From NCBI GenBank assembly GCA_003647375.1, contig QMMS01000217.1, positions 1 to 7,574 on the forward strand: 7,574 bases of DNA, in the 5' to 3' direction. Of this stretch, positions 1 through 5,986 are shown one piece after another; the first letter of the stretch is position 1, and each line of letters opens with the position of its first letter. The position numbers were made by a program, and so were the translations under genes. This DNA comes from Deltaproteobacteria bacterium. Its GTDB lineage: Bacteria > Desulfobacterota > Desulfobacteria > Desulfobacterales > B30-G6. The notes beneath the pieces were generated by a model. The model did no database searches and was not told the origin of the DNA. It saw only the letters and a program-made list of their open reading frames with translations.

Positions 1-49
1 TCCATATCAAACCTGATATGACCACGTTCGTATCGACAACTATCTTCAT
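1..49 (-). CDS. PIN-domain toxin of a type II toxin-antitoxin pair, N-terminal fragment (cut by window edge)
   Basis: Only the first 16 codons are inside the window. They read MKIVVDTNVVISGLIW on the minus strand. This is the opening beta-strand of a PIN-domain nuclease, with the first metal-binding Asp (D6) in the DTN motif, and it closely resembles the start of the 'putative toxin-antitoxin system toxin component, PIN family' group (COG1569/PIN_3 type). Family members are Mg2+-dependent ribonucleases that slow growth by cutting RNA when released from their antitoxin. The ATG overlaps the stop of the upstream antitoxin gene as TGATG, the usual arrangement for translational coupling in these operons. 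The rest of the protein, including the other acidic active-site residues, lies beyond base 1, so I cannot tell whether the toxin is intact. Confidence 0.8.
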   Translation of the reverse strand, partial: MKIVVDTNVVISGLIW

Positions 50-282
50 CAGGTTTTCCGAAGCATATGAACAATTCGGGATATTTCTTCAAGATCGGGT
101 TGATAATCATCCTCCCTTGATGCGACCTTGTCCAGGAGATCTTTCGGGGACTCTTCGAATGGCAGGATCCTGAATAAAGGTTTTGATCTTTTAAGAACGA
201 TAATTTCGCCCCATTGTTTGAGATCTTCACTAACGCTAGGAAAACCTTGACGAAAATCCTTTGCACTTACATATTTGGACAT
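49..282 (-). CDS. Phd/YefM-like antitoxin of the PIN toxin pair (77 aa)
   Basis: A 77-residue acidic-tailed protein beginning MSKYVSAKDFRQGFPSV. The N-terminal half follows the Phd/YefM pattern: a short strand, an AKDFRQGF helix, then a GEIIVLKRSKPLFRILP hairpin (about residues 25-41) like the 'G..v.vtr.gkpva.l.P' core of that family. The C-terminal half (about 43-77) is charged and probably disordered until it wraps around the toxin. By family knowledge it neutralises the downstream PIN nuclease, with which it overlaps by one base, and represses its own promoter. I chose the ATG at 282 because an AGGGAG Shine-Dalgarno sits 8 bases upstream. An in-frame extension to 378 would add 32 residues unlike the family and would run through the promoter. 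The subfamily assignment is by eye. Confidence 0.8.
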   Translation of the reverse strand: MSKYVSAKDFRQGFPSVSEDLKQWGEIIVLKRSKPLFRILPFEESPKDLLDKVASREDDYQPDLEEISRIVHMLRKT

Positions 283-290
283 GGAATGTG

Positions 291-296
291 CTCCCT
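291..296 (-). promoter_or_regulatory. Shine-Dalgarno site of the antitoxin gene
   Basis: On the minus strand this reads AGGGAG, followed by 8 bases and then ATG at 282. It settles the start of the antitoxin gene at 282 rather than at the upstream in-frame ATG codons, which lack a comparable site. Confidence 0.65.
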
Positions 297-305
297 GAAT
301 AGTAT

Positions 306-357
306 AAGTTAACTTTAAAATCAACCTTACGTTAACTTTGCCTAACATAAAAGTCAA
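306..357 (-). promoter_or_regulatory. Probable autoregulated promoter/operator of the toxin-antitoxin operon
   Basis: On the minus strand, TTGACT (352-357) and TAACGT (329-334) are separated by 17 bases, a plausible sigma70-type pair with a strong -35 and a weak -10. GTTAACTTT occurs twice in the same orientation (308-316 and 331-339), 23 bases apart, and the first copy lies inside the perfect 10-bp palindrome AAGTTAACTT (306-315). The repeats overlap the -10 box and the likely transcription start, where an autorepressing antitoxin would be expected to bind. The boxes and repeats are seen in the sequence; the operator role is inferred from how Phd/YefM operons usually work. Confidence 0.45.
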
Positions 358-413
358 CCCTTGAATTATGAATAACAACCGTCGTCAAAAGAGAGCTTTG
401 AAAAATCGGAACA

Positions 414-440
414 TCAATCTGACCTATCGTTCCCTGTCAT
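414..440 (-). other. Eight-codon frame behind a strong Shine-Dalgarno (possible gene remnant or leader)
   Basis: On the minus strand GGAGGTG lies about 7 bases before an ATG at 440 that opens MTGNDRSD and then a stop. The Shine-Dalgarno is better than that of most real genes in this window, yet only eight codons follow. It may be the broken start of a lost gene, a leader upstream of the antitoxin operon, or chance. I do not recognise the peptide. Confidence 0.15.
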
Positions 441-484
441 GATGATCCACCTCCACGTTTTTTATCCTTTCATTAATAATTGCC

Positions 485-514
485 TTGATATTTTAAAGGA
501 TATACAGTAATAAT
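485..514 (+). promoter_or_regulatory. Candidate promoter of the first ATPase gene
   Basis: TTGATA (485-490) and AATAAT (509-514) are 18 bases apart, each one mismatch from the sigma70 consensus. Transcription would start near 521, about 20 bases before the ATG at 542. The stretch from 460 to 530 is very AT-rich. The boxes are read by eye and unproven. Confidence 0.4.
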
Positions 515-533
515 GACTATATATTTTAAAGGA
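488..533 (+). repeat. 13-bp direct repeat ATATTTTAAAGGA, two copies 33 bp apart
   Basis: ATATTTTAAAGGA occurs at 488-500 and exactly again at 521-533. The second copy carries the AAAGGA Shine-Dalgarno of the ATPase gene, 8 bases before its ATG. The first copy lies in the spacer of the candidate promoter and precedes another ATG at 513, which opens a 13-codon frame (MTIYFKGLCEWND) ending inside the ATPase start region. It may be a small local duplication or a pair of regulator sites. Confidence 0.5.
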
Positions 534-541
534 CTCTGTGA

Positions 542-1849
542 ATGGAACGATTGATAGAAGCCAGATTGATAAAATGGAAAGATGTCGACAGGCGCAAGCC
601 CTTGATCGTCAGAGGGGGACGTCAGACCGGAAAAACCTGGTCTGTTGAGGCATTTGGACAAAAATATTTCAAAAATATGCTGAAAATAGACCTGGAAAAA
701 CGCAATGATCTGCACACAATCTTCCAGGACGATCTCAGCAGCAATACCGTTTTATCACGACTGGAAATTGCCTCTCGGCAAAAAATTAGACCCGGTGAAA
801 CCCTTCTGTTTCTTGATGAAATACAGGCCTGCCCCCGGGCGCTCATGGCACTGCGATATCTTTATGAAGAAAAACCCGGGCTGCATGTTATCGCAGCAGG
901 ATCTTTGTTGGATTTTGCCTTGGGTGAAATACCATTCCCGGTAGGCCGTATCCAGTTCGTCAATATGTATCCAATGACGTTTGCCGAGTTTTTGTTGGCG
1001 GGCGGTCATGAACAATTATACCGGATACTGCAGGAACCGCCGACCGAAATAGACGAATTTATTCATAAGCTCATGATCACCCAGCTTAAATATTATTTCT
1101 TCACAGGGGGAATGCCGGAAGCGGTACAGGCATATCTCGACACTGGATCCATGCTGGAAGCTTTTGATGTTCAGTCGGAAATTCTTGTTTCTTACCGTCA
1201 GGACTTTGCAAGATATGCCCTGCGCGCCGATAAATTATGCCTCGATCAGGTTCTGTCCGGCTGCGCAACAAGGGTCGGGGATCAAGTTATGTATTCGCGA
1301 CTTACTAGCGGCTATTCCAACCCGACCATCCGCAAAGCTTTCGAATTATTGTGTATGGCGAACGTCCTGTACAAAATACCTTCAGTAAAACAGCCGGCAA
1401 TACCATTGGGAAGTATCGCCAATAATCGAAAATTCAAGGCCTCTCTTATTGATATCGGTTTGATGCAGAGACTGAACCATCTGCCAGTGGATGTTGAAAT
1501 TAAGCAGGAGGATTTGCTGGCTATTTATCGCGGCAAGCTTGCAGAACAGTTTGTTGCCCAAGAGTTAATCGCCGCGCAGGATGGGGGCCTTTACTATTGG
1601 GCCAGGAATGCACCCGGCAGCACGGCTGAAGTTGACTATCTGTTTGAATACCGGGGGCAAATTTATCCGATCGAAGTAAAGTCCGGTAGTGGCGGAACCC
1701 TCAGAAGCATGCACGCAATACTCCAGCGTTACCCGGAATGCCCTGAAGGTCTTGTACTCTATAGTGGCCCCTATGCCAAACGGTTAGAACAAAGGTTGCA
1801 CTTCATTCCCATCTACTATGCCGGATCATTGGCTGGACTAAAATGTTGA
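542..1849 (+). CDS. AAA_14/DUF4143-type ATPase with C-terminal PD-(D/E)XK-like domain (435 aa)
   Basis: The Walker A loop is GGRQTGKT (25-32) and Walker B is LLFLDE (88-93), followed by IQACP and the GSLLDF segment (120-125) typical of these ATPases. A 'GRIQFVNMYPMTFAEFL' stretch (about 135-151) is another family hallmark. The middle (about 230-280) looks like a winged helix. The C-terminus has GKLAEQ (331-336), then AEVD (362-365) and IEVK (377-380), giving the E...D...ExK layout of a PD-(D/E)XK-like nuclease fold. Length is normal for the family. Start: ATG behind AAAGGA at 528-533. The cellular role of DUF4143 ATPases is not established; many sit as single accessory genes, and action on nucleic acid is only inferred from the domains. 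It lies 55 bp upstream of a second, different member on the same strand and is divergent from the toxin-antitoxin pair. All key residues look intact. Confidence 0.9.
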   Translation: MERLIEARLIKWKDVDRRKPLIVRGGRQTGKTWSVEAFGQKYFKNMLKIDLEKRNDLHTIFQDDLSSNTVLSRLEIASRQKIRPGETLLFLDEIQACPRALMALRYLYEEKPGLHVIAAGSLLDFALGEIPFPVGRIQFVNMYPMTFAEFLLAGGHEQLYRILQEPPTEIDEFIHKLMITQLKYYFFTGGMPEAVQAYLDTGSMLEAFDVQSEILVSYRQDFARYALRADKLCLDQVLSGCATRVGDQVMYSRLTSGYSNPTIRKAFELLCMANVLYKIPSVKQPAIPLGSIANNRKFKASLIDIGLMQRLNHLPVDVEIKQEDLLAIYRGKLAEQFVAQELIAAQDGGLYYWARNAPGSTAEVDYLFEYRGQIYPIEVKSGSGGTLRSMHAILQRYPECPEGLVLYSGPYAKRLEQRLHFIPIYYAGSLAGLKC

Positions 1850-1904
1850 ATGAATAATAAAATTTACCTTGTATTTTCAAAGAATATGTTTTAAATTACA
1901 TGGT

Positions 1905-3128
1905 ATGTTTCGCCAATATGAAAAACTGTTGCAGGAATATCTTGCTTTTTTCCCTTGCGTAGCTCTCATTGGTTCCCGGCAATGTGGGAAAACAACACTT
2001 CTTCAAACACTTCCCAAGGGCTGGAAAGTGTTTGACCTTGAAAAGCAGAGTGATTTTCAAACCCTTTCTCAGGATCCCGATCTGTTTTTTCGCTTGAATC
2101 CCGACAAAATTGCGATTGATGAGGCCCAGTTGCGGCCGGAGCTGTTTGCTGCCTTGCGCGTGGCAGTGGACAGGGATCGGCAAAGCACCGGCCGATTTGT
2201 CATCACCGGCTCCAGTTCCTCCAAACTGGTTCGAGCCATTTCCGAGAGCCTTGCCGGACGAATCGGTATCATAGAGATGGCGCCGTTTTCCTTTTCTGAA
2301 GTAAGGAAAGAACCGTCACCACCGTTTTTCCAGTTTTTAACCGACAGGGTGCATGCTCGAAATTTTATTGGTGAGCTTAAGCCGCTTGGGAGCGTACAGG
2401 ATGTTCATGATTTCTGGTTCAAGGGCGGATATCCGGAGCCATGGTTAAAAAAAAGCAACCGATTTCATTCTCTCTGGATGAATCAATATACCGGCACCTA
2501 TCTGTATCGAGACGTGGCAAAACTATTTCCCGGCATAAACGAAAACAGATTCCGTCTTTTTGTGCAGATCCTGGCCGGTGTATCCGGAAATGTCATCAAC
2601 TATTCAGACGTGTCGCGATCACTCGGTGTATCCCAGCCCACGGTCCGGGATTATTTTGAAATCGCCGATGGAACTTTTTTCTGGCGAAGCATCCCCGCCT
2701 ATACGAAAAATGCGTTGAAACGTATTGTGAAACATCCAAAGGGGTATTTTCGTGACAGCGGCCTTCTCCATTACCTGCTACGGATATCGGATCTGGATCT
2801 TCTGGCCACTCATCCGGTTAAGGGCCGCTCTTGGGAAGGGCTGGTCATCGAGGAAATCATCCGCGGCCTCAATGCAACCGGTGCAGGTTTCGACTACTAT
2901 TATTACCGAACCGGCGGGGGTGCTGAAGTCGATCTGATACTTGAAGGTGAATTTGGGCTGATCCCCATTGAAATCAAATATACCCAGACTGTACCGTTAA
3001 AACAGTTACGGACTCTGAAAGATTTTATCAAGGATCAAAAATGTCGTTTTGGATTGGTCATCAATAATGACGAAAGCCCTCGCCTGTATGACGAACAAAT
3101 TGCCGGCGTACCTTTTGCTTGCCTTTAA
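1905..3128 (+). CDS. Second AAA_14/DUF4143-type ATPase, diverged paralogue (407 aa)
   Basis: Numbered from the ATG at 1905, Walker A is GSRQCGKT (23-30) and Walker B is IAIDEAQ (69-75). FVITGSSS (about 101-108) and GRIGIIEMAPFSFSEV follow in the family order. A helix-turn-helix-like segment around 219-267 contains SDVSRSLGVSQPTVRDYF, more convincing than in the upstream paralogue. The C-terminus carries GAEVD (339-343) and IEIK (355-358), the PD-(D/E)XK-like signature. The start is chosen at 1905 because MFRQYEKLLQEYLAFFP matches how family members begin; a TTG at 1869 would add 12 atypical residues. Neither start has a good Shine-Dalgarno, so expression may depend on read-through from the gene upstream. 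The two proteins share architecture but little sequence outside the motifs, so they represent different subfamilies and not a recent duplication. The biological role is unknown. Confidence 0.88.
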   Translation: MFRQYEKLLQEYLAFFPCVALIGSRQCGKTTLLQTLPKGWKVFDLEKQSDFQTLSQDPDLFFRLNPDKIAIDEAQLRPELFAALRVAVDRDRQSTGRFVITGSSSSKLVRAISESLAGRIGIIEMAPFSFSEVRKEPSPPFFQFLTDRVHARNFIGELKPLGSVQDVHDFWFKGGYPEPWLKKSNRFHSLWMNQYTGTYLYRDVAKLFPGINENRFRLFVQILAGVSGNVINYSDVSRSLGVSQPTVRDYFEIADGTFFWRSIPAYTKNALKRIVKHPKGYFRDSGLLHYLLRISDLDLLATHPVKGRSWEGLVIEEIIRGLNATGAGFDYYYYRTGGGAEVDLILEGEFGLIPIEIKYTQTVPLKQLRTLKDFIKDQKCRFGLVINNDESPRLYDEQIAGVPFACL

Positions 3129-3208
3129 GCAGGTTTCAGACCATCTGGAACATCATATTCAACGATTATGCTTCTGAGTCGTCCCCGAAACAAACCTCCG
3201 CAACGATT

Positions 3209-3264
3209 GTGTCAACGACCTGCAGCAATTTTCTATTGACACCCCGACGCATGCTTTGTATTTT
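3209..3264 (+). promoter_or_regulatory. Probable promoter of the TPR gene with an inverted repeat over the -35 box
   Basis: A perfect TTGACA (3236-3241) is followed after exactly 17 bases by TATTTT (3259-3264). Transcription would start near 3271, about 30 bases before the ATG at 3303. The -35 box is part of the right arm of a 7-bp inverted repeat, GTGTCAA (3209-3215) and TTGACAC (3236-3242), arms 20 bases apart. A regulator bound there would compete with polymerase. This suggests the TPR gene starts its own transcript, apart from the ATPase genes. I see no clear intrinsic terminator in the 174-bp gap. Confidence 0.5.
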
Positions 3265-3302
3265 TCAGCTTTCGCCGAATCATAAAGCGGCCCGGATGGT
3301 AT

Positions 3303-5783
3303 ATGGGAAAGAAAAAAAAGAAAAAACAAAAGAGCCGCAAAAAACCGGTATCTACCGAAACCCTTCAAAACGCCGCCGATGCTCACATGCGGGCCGGCCG
3401 TTATCGACAGGCCCGGAGCCTGTTTGGTCAGCTGTGCAAGCAAAACCGGGATAAATACCTCTCCGAACTCATTGAATCATGCCGCTGCCTGTTTCACCTG
3501 CTGATGGACCAGGGAAAATTCCGGGATGCGAAGGCAGTATTGACATCGCTTGAAAACATCACCGATCGCCCAAAACTGTATCTCGAAGCAGTTAGGCTGG
3601 CCCTGGCTGAAGAAAATTATTCCCAAGCTGCAAACATTGCGGCGGAAGCACTTGCCGGCCGGAAACCCCCTTTCACCGAAAGCGAATCACTGATGGGAGA
3701 TGCCCTGATTGTTGCGTTTGAAAATCGGGATCGATCATTTCCTTTGTCCCCGCCTTTACTGACCGATATATCCCGGGTCCATTCATCTCTGGACGCCGTT
3801 GCGCAGGAACGCTACGCGGAGGCGCTGTCTTTGATCCAACCGATGGGAACGCGTTCCCTCTTTTCACCATGGAAATGGTTTATCAAGGGTATTTGCGCAT
3901 TCTATGCTCACGATGATGCAAGAGCCCTGAAAGCTCTCGAAAAAATTTTCCCAGGGACGGTTCCCGGTAAAGCCGCCCAAGCATTTCTGACAATCCTAAA
4001 AGAAACCGGATGGCTTGCAACCGGGCATAAAAAGTTCGATTTGCTGGGCGATATCTGTTGCTTGGCGGGAGATGAAAACCTCGCTGATTGTTTACCCCGG
4101 TCCGAGTACCTGTGGCGGGTGGGAAGATACCGGGACTCGTATAAGCACCTGCGATCCAGGCTGGATGGTTTTCCTTCGCAAAAACCCGGGATTCAACGAT
4201 CCCTGTCCACCTTTTATTTCAATGCCATAACAGATACTGAGGACATGCGGTCAGAAAAGTACTTCGATTTTCTTTTCGACCTTGCTCTGCAAAAAGGGAA
4301 AAAAAACAGTTTTGAAAAAATGCAGGCAAGCCGGGCCCTGGCACTTTCCCTTGAAACCGACCCGTATGCGGATAGAGAAACGATGCAGGAATGGAGATCT
4401 TTTTTATTCGCCTATCAGCAGCACCATGGTAGAAACAAACGTGTCGAGGCTGCCGTATATGCCCATTTAGGTGATGTCTATTCCATGGAAGATATGGCAG
4501 AAGATACAATGATCCCTTTCTTCTTTTTTCGACAGAATCGCCAGAGGCCGGAACTGAGAAACGAAACCCTTGCGGAAACATGTTATCAAAAAGCCCTGCT
4601 GTATTGTCCGGATAACTTGAAAACGCATTTTTCTCTCTTGGAACTCTATGAAAAAACCCGGCAGAAAGCAGAGGCCAATAGAAAGCTGGATGACATCATT
4701 AAACGGTTTCCCGATGAAAAAGAGAGCCTGTACAAAGCCGGGCTGCAATGCCTTAAAAGAAATGCGCTGATCAAAGGCCTGAAATATCTTGAGCAGGCCT
4801 TGAGCCTGGACCCCCTTGACAGCATGCTCCGGACGTATTTGATAATCGCCTGTGTCAAAGCCGGCTTGATGTACGCCCAAAAAGGGGCTATGGAGAAATG
4901 CCGGGACCTGCTGGCCAAAGCCCTGGAGAAGGCTCAGCGGCAATCCGAAGACTTCACTCGTGGCCAGGCGTATTTGTTTGCGCGGTGGGCGATTTTCGAA
5001 TGGCTGGCCGGAAATGAAGAAGAAGGAGCACAGTTCAAACTGCAGGCATTCGAACTGTGTGGCCACGAATTGAAGCTTCACTGTTTTTTGTGGCTTATCG
5101 GTCACATTTACGAAGCCCCGGCCAAGTACTTGGAAGAGCATGGAAGCGTCCTTGATGGCATATACTCCGGACAACCTGCGTCCGACCCCGCGGAGGATCT
5201 CGTTGAAACTTTCGGATACATTCGTCAAATCCCATCAAAGCATTCACGGATAAAGAGGGAAACGGCACGATTGAACAGCTACCTGCGAAAAGTCCTTGGC
5301 AAGGGCGTTTCCAGAAAGGTTGCCGTTAAGGTGATCGAATACGGCCTGGAAGGAACAAGCGACGATCAGGGTGTTGCCCGCAAATACACCGCCAAAATGC
5401 TGAAGCTGTATCCAGACGATGCGGAAATGCGAATGTTCCGGTATCTATCCCGGCAGCAATTGGGAATGGACTTCCGTAACCCCGAACGAAGTTTGAAGGA
5501 ACTACGGATCATTCTCGACCTTGCGGAAAAACAGGAAATCCGGGATCTTGTCCCCCGGGTGCGCCAGGCAATAAAGGAAACTGAAAATGCATTATCGTTG
5601 ATGGAGTCTTTCGGCATGCCCACCGACGATGACTGGTTTGACGACGACGAAGAGGAGGACTTCGGCCCCTTTTTCCCTCCTGCAAAGAGGGGTCGAGGAT
5701 CTAAGAAAAGATCCTCGAACAGTAATTCGAAGTCTGCGCCCTCTAAACAGGACCGCCACAGGCAGCTCGACCTGTTTGAGTGA
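3303..5783 (+). CDS. Large TPR-repeat protein with charged tail ending in QLDLF (826 aa)
   Basis: A soluble, helical protein with no signal peptide or membrane segment. It opens with a lysine run (residues 3-8) in a strongly basic first 15 residues. TPR-like helical pairs follow: an AADAHMRAGRYRQARSLF unit near 23-40, DQGKFRDAKAVL, EENYSQAANIAAEAL, and the clearest ones near 423-510, such as AETCYQKALLYCPDN and GLKYLEQALSLDPLDS. TPR arrays hold protein partners, and some TPR proteins bind Hsp70. The end is unusual: an acidic patch (775-786), a basic Ser/Asn-rich linker (795-820), then QLDLF (821-825) one residue from the C-terminus, matching the bacterial beta-clamp-binding consensus QL[SD]LF. 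The start has only a weak GGATGG upstream. A J-like/GrpE-like/Hsp70 operon follows 203 bp downstream on the same strand, so a role with that chaperone is inferred. I do not recognise a named family. Confidence 0.85.
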   Translation: MGKKKKKKQKSRKKPVSTETLQNAADAHMRAGRYRQARSLFGQLCKQNRDKYLSELIESCRCLFHLLMDQGKFRDAKAVLTSLENITDRPKLYLEAVRLALAEENYSQAANIAAEALAGRKPPFTESESLMGDALIVAFENRDRSFPLSPPLLTDISRVHSSLDAVAQERYAEALSLIQPMGTRSLFSPWKWFIKGICAFYAHDDARALKALEKIFPGTVPGKAAQAFLTILKETGWLATGHKKFDLLGDICCLAGDENLADCLPRSEYLWRVGRYRDSYKHLRSRLDGFPSQKPGIQRSLSTFYFNAITDTEDMRSEKYFDFLFDLALQKGKKNSFEKMQASRALALSLETDPYADRETMQEWRSFLFAYQQHHGRNKRVEAAVYAHLGDVYSMEDMAEDTMIPFFFFRQNRQRPELRNETLAETCYQKALLYCPDNLKTHFSLLELYEKTRQKAEANRKLDDIIKRFPDEKESLYKAGLQCLKRNALIKGLKYLEQALSLDPLDSMLRTYLIIACVKAGLMYAQKGAMEKCRDLLAKALEKAQRQSEDFTRGQAYLFARWAIFEWLAGNEEEGAQFKLQAFELCGHELKLHCFLWLIGHIYEAPAKYLEEHGSVLDGIYSGQPASDPAEDLVETFGYIRQIPSKHSRIKRETARLNSYLRKVLGKGVSRKVAVKVIEYGLEGTSDDQGVARKYTAKMLKLYPDDAEMRMFRYLSRQQLGMDFRNPERSLKELRIILDLAEKQEIRDLVPRVRQAIKETENALSLMESFGMPTDDDWFDDDEEEDFGPFFPPAKRGRGSKKRSSNSNSKSAPSKQDRHRQLDLFE
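5693..5718 (+). repeat. Perfect 9-bp hairpin inside the 3' end of the TPR gene
   Basis: TCGAGGATC (5693-5701) and GATCCTCGA (5710-5718) are exact inverted copies separated by the 8-base loop TAAGAAAA. It lies in the codons of the basic linker, about 65 bases before the stop. No T-run follows, so it is not an intrinsic terminator. It could stabilise the transcript end, be a processing site, or slow ribosomes just before the C-terminal motif. Confidence 0.6.
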
Positions 5784-5816
5784 CAACGCCCATGGATGTC
5801 CGCACGGCTGTATAGG

Positions 5817-5860
5817 TGCCGGGCAGAATCGGTTTCTCGATTGTGGCATTTGTCCCGGCA
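5817..5860 (+). repeat. Nested inverted repeat downstream of the TPR gene
   Basis: TGCCGGG (5817-5823) pairs with CCCGGCA (5854-5860). Inside it AATCG (5827-5831) pairs with CGATT (5838-5842) around a 6-base loop. The outer stem is GC-rich and sits 34 bases after the TPR stop codon. With no T-run it is not a classical terminator, but it could protect the 3' end of the TPR transcript or act as a weak termination or processing structure. Confidence 0.35.
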
Positions 5861-5864
5861 ATAC

Positions 5865-5894
5865 ATAGGCAGCCCAGAACATGATGCCTATAAA
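5865..5894 (+). promoter_or_regulatory. Candidate regulated promoter of the J-like/GrpE-like/Hsp70 operon
   Basis: TAGGCA (5866-5871) and TATAAA (5889-5894) are 17 bases apart and match the sigma70 boxes at four and five of six positions. A perfect 7-bp inverted repeat, ATAGGCA (5865-5871) and TGCCTAT (5885-5891), lies on top of them, one arm on each box, which is the geometry of a repressor operator. An A-rich run (5892-5903) follows. The leader to the ATG at 5987 would be about 85 bases. I see no CIRCE element and no clear heat-shock sigma32 promoter here. Confidence 0.35.
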
Positions 5895-5986
5895 ATAAAA
5901 AAATTACTGCTTTTCGTGTTTCCGATCTTTCATGATCTGTGATAAGAGATTTTTTTCCGGTTAATCTGGGTTAGGGAATAAAACCG

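Noticed and set aside
283..378. N-terminally extended 109-residue antitoxin starting at 378
   Set aside because: The extra residues do not fit the family and overlap the promoter; the ATG at 282 has an AGGGAG site at proper spacing.
1869..1904. TTG start giving a 419-residue second ATPase
   Set aside because: No ribosome site, and the added residues are atypical; ATG at 1905 fits the family start. TTGTAT/TAAATT promoter-like boxes here are too weak to call.
3129..3302. CIRCE or sigma32 heat-shock control upstream of the TPR or chaperone genes
   Set aside because: No TTAGCACTC-N9-GAGTGCTAA-like repeat and no CTTGAA/CCCCAT pair at proper spacing is visible in either intergenic region.
3119..3454. 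111-codon frame overlapping the start of the TPR gene
   Set aside because: It covers the intergenic promoter and the first codons of the TPR gene in another frame and resembles nothing known.
4467..5228. 253-codon open frame on the minus strand within the TPR gene
   Set aside because: It lies antisense to the best TPR repeats, has no recognisable motif or ribosome site, and its open length follows from the codon use of the gene opposite.
5925..5957. Possible intrinsic terminator (ATCTTT with AAGAGAT, then seven T)
   Set aside because: The stem has a wobble pair, a loop of over ten bases and almost no GC, and it sits just ahead of the J-like gene, inside the presumed leader.
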